NCBI RefSeq assembly: GCF_003351025.1
Contig: NZ_QPCG01000002.1
Location: 1,257,288 to 1,321,287 of the forward strand
Length of the DNA stretch: 64,000 bases
DNA from: Mucilaginibacter endophyticus
Lineage (GTDB): Bacteria > Bacteroidota > Bacteroidia > Sphingobacteriales > Sphingobacteriaceae
Direction: 5' to 3'
The translations under genes and the position numbers were made by a program. Below, piece after piece: positions 16,326-25,554 of this stretch. Below the pieces are notes generated by a model that made no database searches, had not been told where the DNA came from, and saw nothing but the letters and a program-made list of their open reading frames with translations. Each line of letters starts with the position of its first letter. Within the stretch, counting starts at the first letter, position 1.

Positions 16326-17669
16326 ATGAAAAGAAAAACTTTCATTCAATTAAGTACAACCTTAATGGCATCTCCCCTATTATCATCGCTCCCAACATGG
16401 GCACAACAATCACATTTGCAAAACTGGTCGGGCAATTTAACTTACAGCACGAGCAATGTGTTTTATCCAAAATCGGTTGAAGAAGTACAACAGCTGATCA
16501 AAAAACATGATAAGATCAAAGCTTTGGGTACAAGACATTGCTTCAATACCATAGCCGACAGCAAGGATAACCTGCTATCAACCCGCGACCTTAACAAAGT
16601 AGTATCTATCGATAAGCAAAACCATACCGTTACGGTTGAAGGTGGCATAAAATACGGTGAGCTTGCACCATATCTGCATAAAGAGGGCTTTGCCCTGCAT
16701 AATCTGGCCTCATTGCCGCATATTTCGGTTGCGGGTTCAATTACCACGGCAACGCACGGCTCCGGCGTAAAAAACGGCAATCTTTCGAGTGCTGTTGTGG
16801 GGTTGGAAATTGTTAAGGCGGATGGCAGCATTGTGCATCTGTCCAAAGCAAAAGACGCAGCAAAGCTGAATGCCGCTGTTGTTGGACTTGGCGCTTTAGG
16901 CGTGATCACTAAAGTTACGCTGCAAATACAGCCTACTTTTATGATGAAGCAGCATGTATTTACTGGTTTACCAATGAGCGAGCTAAAGCAACACTTTGAA
17001 AAAATTGTTTCGGCAGGATATAGTGTAAGCCTTTTTACCGACTGGCAAAGCGACCATATTAACGAGGTTTGGATAAAAAGCCGGATAGGTACAGATAAAG
17101 ATGAAAACCTGAAGGACTTTTACGGGGCAAAGGCAGCCACAAAAAACCTGCATCCTATTATAGCACTCTCTGCCGAAAACTGTACTGAACAAATGGGTAT
17201 TCCCGGGCCATGGTATGAGCGGCTACCGCATTTTAAAATGGGCTTTACACCAAGCAGCGGCAAAGAACTGCAATCAGAATTTTTTGTGCCTTTTGACCAT
17301 GCTGTTGCAGCTATTGAGGCTGTGGCGAAATTAGGCAAGCAAATAGGCCCCCACCTTTTCATTACCGAGATCCGTACTATTGCTGCTGATGACCTATGGA
17401 TGAGCCCCGCGCATAATCAAAAATCGGTAGCTATCCATTTTACCTGGAAACAGGAAACCGAGGCCGTATTGAAATTGCTGCCCCAAATTGAACGCGAACT
17501 TTCTCCGTTTAAAGCAAGACCGCATTGGGGTAAGATATTTACCATTCCGGCTAAAACATTAGCGGCACGTTACGAAAAAATGGATGCTTTTAAAGCTTTG
17601 GTAGCCGAATATGATCCGCACGGAAAGTTCAGGAACCAATTTTTAGCAACCGAACTTTACAATTCCTAA
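16326..17669 (+). CDS. FAD-dependent alditol/aldonolactone oxidase-like protein
   Basis: A 447-residue flavoprotein of the vanillyl-alcohol-oxidase fold. An N-terminal export-like segment (MKRKTFIQLS.. to TWAQQ, about residue 28) has only a KR pair, so Tat export is possible but not certain. GTRHCFNTIADS (His71) corresponds to the site where alditol oxidase attaches FAD through His. The FAD-binding region contains SVAGSITTATHGSG (about 138-151). The C-terminal part ends HGKFRNQFL, typical of aldonolactone and alditol oxidases. It likely oxidises a polyol or sugar lactone with oxygen. It is monocistronic and converges with the RRM gene 10 bp away. Confidence 0.85.
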   Translation: MKRKTFIQLSTTLMASPLLSSLPTWAQQSHLQNWSGNLTYSTSNVFYPKSVEEVQQLIKKHDKIKALGTRHCFNTIADSKDNLLSTRDLNKVVSIDKQNHTVTVEGGIKYGELAPYLHKEGFALHNLASLPHISVAGSITTATHGSGVKNGNLSSAVVGLEIVKADGSIVHLSKAKDAAKLNAAVVGLGALGVITKVTLQIQPTFMMKQHVFTGLPMSELKQHFEKIVSAGYSVSLFTDWQSDHINEVWIKSRIGTDKDENLKDFYGAKAATKNLHPIIALSAENCTEQMGIPGPWYERLPHFKMGFTPSSGKELQSEFFVPFDHAVAAIEAVAKLGKQIGPHLFITEIRTIAADDLWMSPAHNQKSVAIHFTWKQETEAVLKLLPQIERELSPFKARPHWGKIFTIPAKTLAARYEKMDAFKALVAEYDPHGKFRNQFLATELYNS

Positions 17670-17679
17670 AATAAGATGC

Positions 17680-18099
17680 TTAGGGCTGCTGCCTGCGCGG
17701 ACGTTTTGCTCTTGCCGGGGCGGCAGCTTCCTGTTGCTCAAACCTGTTGTTATTTTCCCTCGGGAAACGGGGCTTATTGTAGCCCTGTGGTTTTACTTTA
17801 TTGAAACCAGGTTTGGGTCTTGCAAACTGCTGCTGCTGTTTTTGTTGCGGCTGATGTTTTTGCTCTGCTATCCTAACGCTTATTTCACGCTCGTCAATAG
17901 TAGCACCATTCATGGCATCAATGGCGCGCTGTGCGCCAGCCTCGTCACTCATTTCTAAAAAACCATATCCTTTGCTAATGCCGCTGTCTTTATCGGTAAT
18001 TATCCGTACGGTACTAACCGTACCATAAGCGCTGAACAGTTCAACAAGTTCTATTTCTTCCATATCTCGTGGAAAGCCCACGATAAAAAGCTTAATCAT
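17680..18099 (-). CDS. RNA-binding protein with one RRM domain
   Basis: A 139-residue protein. An RNA recognition motif spans about residues 1-78, with RNP2 LFIVGF at the start and RNP1 KGYGFLEM around residue 44. The tail (about 80-139) is disordered and rich in Gln, Pro, Arg and Lys, with QQKQQQQ and an Arg-rich end. Such small RRM proteins occur in cyanobacteria and Bacteroidota and bind single-stranded RNA; in some species they are linked to cold response, which I cannot test here. It is a lone gene. Confidence 0.9.
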   Translation of the reverse strand: MIKLFIVGFPRDMEEIELVELFSAYGTVSTVRIITDKDSGISKGYGFLEMSDEAGAQRAIDAMNGATIDEREISVRIAEQKHQPQQKQQQQFARPKPGFNKVKPQGYNKPRFPRENNNRFEQQEAAAPARAKRPRRQQP

Positions 18100-18597
18100 A
18101 CTATATTATGTAATTGCAACAGGTAACCAGTCAGCAAATATAGTGCAGAAAAATGGTATAGCCTATTGCTCAACGGTCAGTTAAAAGCTAATTTGCAAAA
18201 AAAGCGCTCCGTATTTTACCCCGGAACGCTAATTTTACACAAATTGTGTAATCAACCCTGCCTATTCACTCTCATTTTGGCAGTATTTTCATTTAATTGT
18301 CATTTAAACTTATAATCAACCACTTGCTTTGGGACAGAAAGGCCAAAATGTGGTTCGTAAATCAAAACAGCATCCATTTTACTATCATTTACACCCTCCT
18401 GATCGATGTTATTTACAGGATCGATCATGATGTGGTATGCCGATCGGCTATTTTAAACTTTACTGTTTAGTTTTATGTTACTGCTGTTCGCAAAACCATG
18501 CAGAAGCTGCCTAACTGGTGAAATTTGCTGATAAAATTGCCCGCGGTTTCCCCAATAGCTGACGAAGCCGCGGGTTAATAATTGCAAAGTAGATTGA
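18100..18597. other. Intergenic stretch, no gene seen
   Basis: This 498-bp gap holds a weak hairpin followed by T residues (about 18205-18235), a terminator at 18540-18574, and nothing else I can support. A 40-codon frame at 18348-18470 has no family-like features. The part next to 18100 should contain the RRM gene promoter. Confidence 0.5.
18540..18574 (-). terminator. Terminator-like hairpin after the DUF4097 operon
   Basis: A 7-bp GC-rich stem (CCCGCGG/CCGCGGG) with extra pairing lies 23 bp beyond the stop at 18598, followed on the minus strand by an AT-rich tract. It probably ends the sigma-factor operon. Confidence 0.6.
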
Positions 18598-19413
18598 TTA
18601 TTTTGCCTTACGGATATAAAGACTTCCGAAAGTAGTTTTCATCATCAGTTCCTGGCCACCGCCGGCTATTTTGCCGTAAACCCAGTCCTCCATTTTCAGG
18701 CTGTACATTCCTTTTTCGCCGGTGTTTTTGGTAACAACCGGTTTACGCTGCTCGGTTACCACATCAAAATCGGTAAAGATATCGCCCTGGTCTGACTTTA
18801 ATTTCACGTTGGCTTTAAGGCTGGCCGGGAAGGTAACATCAACCTTACCATTGAGTGTTGAAAAAGCCATAGCCGCTTTCGCATCGATGCTTCTAAAAGT
18901 AACCTCTACGTTGCCATTAACCGTGTTGGCTACAACTGAGCCTGCAATATTGTTCAGTTTAATATAACCGTTAACATTTCTGATCTCCAAATCGCCGCTA
19001 AGGTTACTTGCGTTGATGTTACCATTATTTACTGTGGATAACTTAACACTGGTGCTGTTCATGGGCACTTTAATAGTTAGGTTAGTGGTTTTGTTGGGGC
19101 TGCCATGAATATTTACCTCGTTATTATTCTCCTGCGCCTGTACATCTAAATTATTACCGGCAAATAAACGCTTCATACCTCCTGGGGTAGCTTCTTTTTC
19201 ACGATGCTTTTTTTCTTCGCCCTGGGCATCTATGATAATGTCCTTACCCTCATACCCGGTTACTGTAATAGAGCCGTTAACCAAACTTATATCCAGTTTG
19301 TATGGTTTTCCCGGCTCGCTCAAAGGCACTACCAGCTGGCCTTCCTGTGCCCAAAGCCTCGCGCTTAGCAGCACAGTTAATATTAATATTCCTGTAAATC
19401 TTATCGTTTTCAT
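18598..19413 (-). CDS. DUF4097-family secreted beta-strand protein
   Basis: A 271-residue protein with a signal peptide (1-22, ending LWAQ). The rest is a beta-strand ladder of the DUF4097 (putative adhesin) type. Repeats built on VNG and NGN motifs include SLVNGSITVTGYEG, STVNNGNINASNLSG, NVNGYIKLNN and TVNGNVEVTF. It is the last gene of the ECF operon, 16 bp after a sister DUF4097 gene. The family is often found downstream of sigma/anti-sigma pairs in this phylum; its biochemical role is not known. Confidence 0.85.
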   Translation of the reverse strand: MKTIRFTGILILTVLLSARLWAQEGQLVVPLSEPGKPYKLDISLVNGSITVTGYEGKDIIIDAQGEEKKHREKEATPGGMKRLFAGNNLDVQAQENNNEVNIHGSPNKTTNLTIKVPMNSTSVKLSTVNNGNINASNLSGDLEIRNVNGYIKLNNIAGSVVANTVNGNVEVTFRSIDAKAAMAFSTLNGKVDVTFPASLKANVKLKSDQGDIFTDFDVVTEQRKPVVTKNTGEKGMYSLKMEDWVYGKIAGGGQELMMKTTFGSLYIRKAK

Positions 19414-19429
19414 GTTGTTATTTTATTTA

Positions 19430-20293
19430 CTATTGTTTTTTGATATAAATATTGCCGTTAAGGGTTTCAAACTTAAATAGTTTCCCTCCTGCTCCTATGC
19501 GTACACCGTTATTTTTACTGAGTTTGTAGGTTGTACCCGCACCACTTTTTGATTCGGATTTGCTTACTCTTGTCGGCAGTACTTCAGCATCCGGAAAATC
19601 GGTGTAAAACTGGCCGTTCATGCTTTTAAATTCCAGATCGGCCGCCAAATTGCCAGGATAAGTGACTTCCAATTTACCATTAAGCGTATAATAGTTTGAA
19701 GCATCCGGCGGTACCGAAAGATAGGTTACCGTAAGCGGCCCGTTAATGGTATGCGCATTGGTTGTACCTTTGGCATTGGCAATGGTTATGCCGCCATTCA
19801 CATTATTTACTTTTAATGCGCCATAAACATCTTTAACTTCAACGTTTCCGTCATTTACCGTTGATACGCAAAGGTTCATGCCATAAGGTACTTTCACGGT
19901 GTATTCTAATTTCACGCTATAATGAACATGCCTGTGTTCCTCATCCCTGTTCCAGTTGCGGCGGGGGCGACTGTCATAAGGCTCGGCCGTGTAGGCAATT
20001 ATGCTATCGGCTTTTTGTTCAAATCCCAGTTTAAATTCCTTTTTACCTTGTTCTACATCAGATGATTCGTTACCACGGATGGTTTCATCTATCTCGATAG
20101 ATACCTGGTTGCCCGAATACCCCTGCACGTTTATCGATCCGAAAACATTGTAAATAGCCAGTGTGGTGCCCGAAGCCGCTCCCTGCAAGGTGAACTGCTT
20201 GCTAACATGCTCCTTAAAATCCTGGGCATGGGCCGAAATTTGGACAAGGCACAGCCCCAGACCTGTTAAAACAGGTATTAATGATCTTTTCAT
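19430..20293 (-). CDS. DUF4097-family secreted beta-strand protein
   Basis: A 287-residue protein with a signal peptide (1-23, ending SAHAQ) and a DUF4097 beta ladder: AIYNVFGSINVQGYSG, STVNDGNVEVKDVYG, NNVNGGITIANAKG, TINGPLTVTYL, LNGKLEVTYPG. It contains a charged stretch in the middle (RPRRNWNRDEEHRH). It is a sister of the following gene and presumably makes an envelope component controlled by the sigma factor. It lies 13 bp after the anti-sigma gene. Confidence 0.85.
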   Translation of the reverse strand: MKRSLIPVLTGLGLCLVQISAHAQDFKEHVSKQFTLQGAASGTTLAIYNVFGSINVQGYSGNQVSIEIDETIRGNESSDVEQGKKEFKLGFEQKADSIIAYTAEPYDSRPRRNWNRDEEHRHVHYSVKLEYTVKVPYGMNLCVSTVNDGNVEVKDVYGALKVNNVNGGITIANAKGTTNAHTINGPLTVTYLSVPPDASNYYTLNGKLEVTYPGNLAADLEFKSMNGQFYTDFPDAEVLPTRVSKSESKSGAGTTYKLSKNNGVRIGAGGKLFKFETLNGNIYIKKQ

Positions 20294-20306
20294 GATTTGG
20301 TTTATT

Positions 20307-21122
20307 TTAAATTAGTTGGGTTATAGTTTGTTTGATCTTGTCGCGCACGCCATGATCAAGGTCTTTTTGTTTTAACAACTCTTTGAATGAACCTACAGAT
20401 CGCTTTTCCTGCAGCTTCAGCATTACATCCGCTATGGCCAGTTGCATCAGCGGCGAATCCTGCTCAACTATCGACTTGATGAGTCCTTCCCGTACCTCCG
20501 GGTGCCCGGCAAGATGGGTCAAAGCATCCAGCGTGCTCAGGCGAACGTTCACATTCGGATCGTTATTCAATGTAGCCAGTAAAGCATCTATCACCTGCTT
20601 ATCGGCATGTTTGATCTCGCTGGTATAGCTCACTCCCCTGATCCTTTCAGATGCTGATGGATTTTCAAGCAGGGCCAGCATCATGGTTTGCTTAAGCTCA
20701 TGCACCTGTGAGCTTAACGCTTGCAATTGCCTGTCCTGATCGTCGCTTTTACTTTTGCCGAAAAATAGATAGCCCGCAACAACCAGTATTGCAACCATAG
20801 CCAGGTTATAAGCCATAGGCCAGCGCGGCTGCCATTGCCAAAAATTACTCAGCTGATATTTAATATCTGCCCAAAGGCTTCTTTGCTCTTTTACCGATTC
20901 TTTGTAAGTATCGAGCATGGCATAAAATTTCACGCTCATATTGGCCGATGGTTCGGGTGTTTCAAATTGGCCCATATGGCCCCATAGCTGCTGCAAGGCC
21001 TCCAATTCGGTACGACAATGATCGCAGCCGGATATATGCTGTTCCAGCACCCCTTTTTCTTCGGGACTTAGCTCTTTGTTTATCCAACCGGTAAACAGTT
21101 CCTCATATAGCTCACATTTCAT
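20307..21122 (-). CDS. Anti-sigma factor, zinc-finger (zf-HC2) with HEAT-like C-terminus
   Basis: A 271-residue membrane protein. The N-terminus has the ZAS/zf-HC2 pattern, with His and two Cys in EQHISGCDHCRTELEAL (about residues 28-44). One membrane span follows (about 104-121). The C-terminal part (about 165-271) is helical and HEAT-like, with units such as DPNVNVRLSTLDALTHLA and DSPLMQLAIADVMLKL. The first part should hold the ECF sigma encoded 12 bp upstream; the HEAT-like part may sense a partner in the periplasm. That last point is inference. Confidence 0.88.
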   Translation of the reverse strand: MKCELYEELFTGWINKELSPEEKGVLEQHISGCDHCRTELEALQQLWGHMGQFETPEPSANMSVKFYAMLDTYKESVKEQRSLWADIKYQLSNFWQWQPRWPMAYNLAMVAILVVAGYLFFGKSKSDDQDRQLQALSSQVHELKQTMMLALLENPSASERIRGVSYTSEIKHADKQVIDALLATLNNDPNVNVRLSTLDALTHLAGHPEVREGLIKSIVEQDSPLMQLAIADVMLKLQEKRSVGSFKELLKQKDLDHGVRDKIKQTITQLI

Positions 21123-21134
21123 CTTAATACTGTT

Positions 21135-21683
21135 TTATCGTTCCATTTTTACATAAATACTTTTAAGCTCCTGCATGGCCCGGTGAATGCGCACCTTCAC
21201 CGTACCTTCGGTCATGCCCAGTATCTGTGCTATCTCCTGGCATTTCAGCTCCTGGAACCGGCTCAGGGCTAAAATTTCCCGCTGACTTTCGCTTAACTTT
21301 CCCATAGCCCGGTGCAGCTCGGCTTTGGCCTGTTTTTTTTCAAAGGCTTCGTCGGGTACCAGGCCTCCGGCAATGGTTTCGGCCGCTTCCACACCTTCAT
21401 GCTGTACCTGCTGCTTGTTTTTGCGCCAGTGATCTTTTAAAACGTTGCGGGCAATAGAGTACATCCAATGGATATATTCGCCGGTGCCGGTAAAGGTGTG
21501 ACGGTATTTGAGCATCTTATAAAACACCTGCTGCACCATGTCTTCGCTCAGTTCGCGCTGATAGGTCATGTGGAACAGAAAGCCATACAACTGCCGATTG
21601 TAGCGTTCAAAGAGCATACCCATCCTGTCAAGGTCGCCGGCTTTCACCTTTAGCATAATGGCATTGTCTGTAAGCGTGTTCAA
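21135..21683 (-). CDS. ECF RNA polymerase sigma factor
   Basis: A 182-residue sigma-70 family protein. Region 2 covers MGMLFERYNRQLYGFLFHMT...EDMVQQVFYKML and region 4 covers SESQREILALSRFQELKCQEIAQILGMTEGTVKVRIHRA. It is the first gene of a four-gene operon (sigma, anti-sigma, two DUF4097 proteins) with gaps of 12-16 bp, so the cluster is probably self-regulated. It faces away from the SnoaL-like gene. Confidence 0.93.
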   Translation of the reverse strand: MNTLTDNAIMLKVKAGDLDRMGMLFERYNRQLYGFLFHMTYQRELSEDMVQQVFYKMLKYRHTFTGTGEYIHWMYSIARNVLKDHWRKNKQQVQHEGVEAAETIAGGLVPDEAFEKKQAKAELHRAMGKLSESQREILALSRFQELKCQEIAQILGMTEGTVKVRIHRAMQELKSIYVKMER

Positions 21684-21810
21684 TCAGTTTGTAATTATGT
21701 AATATACCTTAAGTACTTCGGCGGCATAAAATGGTTACAAAAAATTTTTATTTTTTTTAGGGGATGTAATAGCGTATCAAACTTAACAGAAATTTAAAGG
21801 AAACAAGAGA

Positions 21811-21839
21811 TTGGTTTGAGAGGTTATTAACTAACTTTA
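21811..21839 (+). promoter_or_regulatory. Bacteroidota-type promoter (TTG-N18-TAACTTTA)
   Basis: TTG at 21811-21813 and TAACTTTA at 21832-21839 match the Bacteroidota consensus TTG / TAnnTTTG with one deviation in the -7 box and a spacer of 18. It lies 25 bp before the ATG of the SnoaL-like gene. Confidence 0.45.
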
Positions 21840-21864
21840 TATCAACAATTAAAACCATAAGATC

Positions 21865-22227
21865 ATGACCACCACCGAAGTAGCAGAAAAATTAGTAGAG
21901 TATTGCCGCGAGGGCCAGCATACCCAGGCTATTGATGAGCTTTATGCCGATAATATTGTGAGCCGTGAGCCAAAAGGTTCGCCAATGGAACTTACCGAAG
22001 GTAAAGAAGCCGTTAAAGGCAAAACAGAATACTGGTATGCTTCGGTGCAGGAGGTTCACAGCGGTGAGGTATCAGATCCCGTTGTTACTGGTAACTTTTT
22101 CGCGGTAACTATGGATATGGATGTTACCTATAAAGAAGGCGGCCGTATGCCAATGAATGAAGTAGCCGTTTACGAGGTAAAAGACGGAAAAATTATAGCA
22201 GAGCAGTTTTTTTATAATATGGGCTAA
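21865..22227 (+). CDS. SnoaL-like / NTF2-fold protein
   Basis: A 120-residue soluble protein. The sequence fits the SnoaL-like cone fold: an N-terminal helical VAEKLVEYCREGQHTQAIDELYADNIVSRE, then a strand-rich half with FFAVTMDMDVTYKEGGR, MNEVAVYEVKDGKIIAEQFFYNM. Members include isomerases, ketosteroid-binding and many uncharacterised proteins; no catalytic residues can be assigned. It is a single gene with its own promoter and terminator. Confidence 0.83.
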   Translation: MTTTEVAEKLVEYCREGQHTQAIDELYADNIVSREPKGSPMELTEGKEAVKGKTEYWYASVQEVHSGEVSDPVVTGNFFAVTMDMDVTYKEGGRMPMNEVAVYEVKDGKIIAEQFFYNMG

Positions 22228-22253
22228 CAGCACCTAACCAATAATAAGCAATT

Positions 22254-22287
22254 AAGGCCTTCGCTATATGCAAAGGCCTTTGTTTTT
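22254..22287 (+). terminator. Rho-independent terminator after the SnoaL-like gene
   Basis: Arms AAGGCCTT at 22254-22261 and 22273-22280 enclose an 11-nt loop and are followed by TTGTTTTTT. It lies 26 bp after the stop at 22227 and may also serve the convergent uxuA gene. Confidence 0.8.
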
Positions 22288-22307
22288 TATACCGGGGATG
22301 GTGAAAA

Positions 22308-23504
22308 TTAATTTTCCAATGAGCGGATAATACCCAGCTCGAGCCCTCTCAGCTCGGCCAGGCCACGAAGCCTGCCAATGGCCGAATAACCAGGATTGGT
22401 TTTCTTTTTCAGATCATCCAGCATCTGGTGACCGTGATCCGGACGCATAGGGATGCTCAACTGGCGTTGTTTCATTACCTGCACCAGTTCTTTCACCACG
22501 GCAAACATATCTACGTCGCCTTCCAGATGGTTATCTTCATAAAAATCACCAAACTCATTGCGGTGGGTGCTGCGCAAGTGGATAAAATTGATCCTGTCGC
22601 CAAATTGTTTAACCATAGCAGGCAGATCATTATCGGGCCTTACACCGTATGATCCCGTACAGAAACATAAGCCATTGTTTAATGATGGTACCGCTTCAAT
22701 AAGCGCGTTGATATGTTCGGCAGTGCTCACCACCCTGGGCAAGCCCAAAATAGCATACGGAGGATCGTCCGGGTGGATAACCATTTTAATATTATTGGTA
22801 TCAGCAACAGGGATCACCTGCTGCAGGAAAAAGATCAGGTTTTGCCTTAACTTATCGGCATCAATACCATCATAAGCGGCCAAAGCCTCCCTGAATTTAT
22901 CCAGCGTAAAGCTTTCCTCGCTGCCGGGTAAACCGGCTATGATATTGCGCTGTAGCAATTGTTTGTCATCATCACTCATGCCTTCAAAACGCGCTTTAGC
23001 ACGGGCAAGGTCATCGGCAGTGTATTCCTGCTCGGCCCCTTCCCTTTTCAGCATGAATACATCAAAGGCTATGAAGGCAGCTTTTTCAAAACGCAGTGCT
23101 TTTGAGCCATCTTCAACCGTAAAACTCAGATCGGTACGGGTCCAATCAAGCACCGGCATAAAGTTGTAGGTAACTATCTGGATACCGCAGGCAGCCAGAT
23201 TTTGCAGGCTTTGCTTATAGTTTTCGATATACTGCAGGTAACCATCGGTTTGTGTTTTGATGGCTTCGTGTACAGGCACGCTTTCAACTACATCCCACGT
23301 AAGGCCGGCTGCTTCAACAATAGCCTTACGTTCATTAATAGCTTCAACACTCCATACCTGGCCATTAGGAATTTGATGCAGGGCGCTCACAACGCCTGTG
23401 CAGCCTGCCTGGCGAATATCGCTTAAACTCACCGGATCATTAGGGCCATACCAGCGCATGGTATTGATCATGCTGAAAGTATTGCTTGTATTGGTACTAC
23501 TCAT
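22308..23504 (-). CDS. uxuA: Mannonate dehydratase
   Basis: A 398-residue enzyme that dehydrates D-mannonate to 2-keto-3-deoxygluconate in hexuronate catabolism. The family hallmarks are [20 protein letters not shown] near the start, [14 protein letters not shown] (about residue 75), [20 protein letters not shown] (about 240), [17 protein letters not shown] (about 275), [11 protein letters not shown] and [12 protein letters not shown] near the end. The His, Cys and Asp metal ligands in these motifs are present. No other glucuronate pathway gene lies next to it. The window's GH88 and alginate-lyase-like enzymes would make unsaturated uronates, which enter the same general pathway. Confidence 0.96.
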   Translation of the reverse strand: MSSTNTSNTFSMINTMRWYGPNDPVSLSDIRQAGCTGVVSALHQIPNGQVWSVEAINERKAIVEAAGLTWDVVESVPVHEAIKTQTDGYLQYIENYKQSLQNLAACGIQIVTYNFMPVLDWTRTDLSFTVEDGSKALRFEKAAFIAFDVFMLKREGAEQEYTADDLARAKARFEGMSDDDKQLLQRNIIAGLPGSEESFTLDKFREALAAYDGIDADKLRQNLIFFLQQVIPVADTNNIKMVIHPDDPPYAILGLPRVVSTAEHINALIEAVPSLNNGLCFCTGSYGVRPDNDLPAMVKQFGDRINFIHLRSTHRNEFGDFYEDNHLEGDVDMFAVVKELVQVMKQRQLSIPMRPDHGHQMLDDLKKKTNPGYSAIGRLRGLAELRGLELGIIRSLEN

Positions 23505-23722
23505 TTTTTATATAGATAGGTTTAATATCAAAAACAGATGTTTTCTGCTTTTTAAACAGAACACTGATACACGGGCCAATAATCGTTATATTTTTTTAAT
23601 AGCCTAACAGCTAATTGCAAATTGTTTTCGCCTGCCAATTAAATTACCCGCATAGTTTAATAATCATTGTAAAATTGTTAAATTTCGGCTTCGCATTTAA
23701 TAAAAAGACAAAAACTGCCTTC

Positions 23723-25114
23723 ATGAGTTTAGAACCTTTCCTCGCCGTATTTGTGATAACCCAGTACAGGAGACACCTGAAAATGGATGGTTTGCTAACT
23801 AAGTGGAACAAATACCTTAACATAGGCTATTACATAGCTATCGCCATTTTTATATTTGGCGTAAGTTTTGACCACGGAGAAAAACTGACTACGGTAATCT
23901 CACACCTGTTTTTTTTAGGGGTTGTAGTATGCCCTTACTATATTGAAGACCTGCGGTCGGGAAAACAGCTTGCCTTTGCGTTAATCCCCTATGCTATTGC
24001 CGGGTTAATACAGGATGTATTGGAAAAATGGTTCCCTACATTTTATGACAATCATGACAACATGATACAAAGCCTGGTGGTGTTCTCGCTCATCTGGGCG
24101 TTTTCACTTTGGCTTATCAGCAGGAAGCAAACCAAGGCACTGGAAAACGAGCGTAAACAACGCTTTGCCGAGCAGGAACAAAACCGTATGATGGCTGCGA
24201 TGAAGGTAAACCTGGAAAGCGAAGTGCGCGAGCGTACAGCCGAACTCACAAAACAAACCGAAGAGCTTCAACTGGCGTTGTCCGAATTGAAAAGTACCCA
24301 GGCCCAGCTAATCCAATCGGAAAAAATGGCTTCATTAGGTGAGCTTACTGCCGGCATTGCCCACGAAATTCAGAACCCGCTTAATTTTGTAAACAACTTC
24401 AGCGAGGTAAGTATCGAATTATTGGAAGAACTGAAGGAAGAAGTTCTTGATAAACTGCCCGACGACGTAAAAGAAGATGCAGGCGATATCATTAATGACA
24501 TTACCCAAAACCTGAGCAAAATAAACCAGCACGGCAAACGCGCCGACGCCATTGTTAAGGGCATGCTGCAACATTCGCGTGCAACAACGGGTAAAAAAGA
24601 ACCTACAGATATTAACGCTCTTGCCGATGAATACTTACGTTTAAGCTACCACGGTTTACGAGCCAAGGATAAATCATTCAATGCCGGTATGAAAACCAGC
24701 TTTGCCCCTGATCTGGGTAAGATTGAAGCTATTCCGCAGGACCTGGGTCGTGTATTGCTTAACCTTTTTAATAACTCTTTTTACTCCGTTAGCGAAAAGA
24801 AACGGACCTTAGGCGAAGGTTACGAGCCTACAGTAACGGTTAATACTCAAAAGGTACGATCTCCATCGGGCGTCAACATGGTGCAAATTACCGTGGAAGA
24901 TAATGGTACCGGGATCCCGCAAAAAGTATTGGATAAAATTTATCAGCCATTTTTCACCACCAAACCTACCGGACAAGGAACCGGCCTTGGACTATCCATG
25001 AGCTATGATATTATTACCAAAGGCCATGGCGGTGAGCTTAAGGTTGAAACTGCCGAAGGTGAGTTTGCGCGTTTTGTGATCTGCATACCGGTAGGCAATG
25101 TTACCCAAAGTTAA
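23723..25114 (+). CDS. Membrane sensor histidine kinase (HisKA/HATPase)
   Basis: A 463-residue kinase. The open frame extends upstream to 23615, but ATG 23723 (MSLEPFLAVF) starts a normal membrane protein. About five membrane spans fill the first 150 residues. A cytoplasmic coiled coil follows, then the dimerisation helix with the phospho-acceptor His in GIAHEIQNPLNFVNNF and the ATPase boxes N (LLNLFNNSFYS), G1 (EDNGTGIP) and G2 (GQGTGLGLSMS). It is followed 62 bp later by a lone receiver and then a receiver-cyclase, so a three-protein pathway is likely. Confidence 0.92.
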   Translation: MSLEPFLAVFVITQYRRHLKMDGLLTKWNKYLNIGYYIAIAIFIFGVSFDHGEKLTTVISHLFFLGVVVCPYYIEDLRSGKQLAFALIPYAIAGLIQDVLEKWFPTFYDNHDNMIQSLVVFSLIWAFSLWLISRKQTKALENERKQRFAEQEQNRMMAAMKVNLESEVRERTAELTKQTEELQLALSELKSTQAQLIQSEKMASLGELTAGIAHEIQNPLNFVNNFSEVSIELLEELKEEVLDKLPDDVKEDAGDIINDITQNLSKINQHGKRADAIVKGMLQHSRATTGKKEPTDINALADEYLRLSYHGLRAKDKSFNAGMKTSFAPDLGKIEAIPQDLGRVLLNLFNNSFYSVSEKKRTLGEGYEPTVTVNTQKVRSPSGVNMVQITVEDNGTGIPQKVLDKIYQPFFTTKPTGQGTGLGLSMSYDIITKGHGGELKVETAEGEFARFVICIPVGNVTQS

Positions 25115-25176
25115 ACGCCCGTAATTTTTACGTTTAACAAAAATAAAACCATCCAATAATTTAACTTTGAACTGCT

Positions 25177-25554
25177 ATGAAAATACTTGTTGTTGATGAC
25201 GAGGCAGATGTTCAACCCTTGTTTTTGCAACGCTTCAGGAAAGAAATAAAAAACGGCGAGGTGGAGTTTAACTTCGCCCTATCTGGTGAGGAAGCACTTA
25301 ATTTTTTGGAAGAGCATCATTCGCAGGTAATCCTGATCTTATCTGATATTAATATGCCGGGCATGAGCGGTTTGGAGCTGTTACGTAACATCAGGCACAG
25401 CTATGAGAAACCACCACCGGTTGTAATGATGATAACCGCTTACGGTGATGATGATAATTACAAACAATCAATGGAGCTTGGCGCCAACGATTTTTTAACC
25501 AAGCCACTTGATTTTAATAATTTGAAAGACAAACTTAAACACTTAGAACAATAA
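25177..25554 (+). CDS. Single-domain response regulator
   Basis: A 125-residue CheY-like receiver: VVDDEAD at the start, the phospho-acceptor Asp in LSDINMPGMSG, Thr in MITAYG and Lys in FLTKPLDF. It has no output domain. It overlaps the next gene by one base (TAATG), so the two are translationally coupled. It may relay or compete for phosphate from the upstream kinase to the receiver-cyclase. Confidence 0.93.
   Translation: MKILVVDDEADVQPLFLQRFRKEIKNGEVEFNFALSGEEALNFLEEHHSQVILILSDINMPGMSGLELLRNIRHSYEKPPPVVMMITAYGDDDNYKQSMELGANDFLTKPLDFNNLKDKLKHLEQ

Noticed and set aside
18348..18470. A 40-codon plus-strand frame in the 498-bp gap
   Set aside because: No recognisable features, no start context and no neighbour that would explain it.
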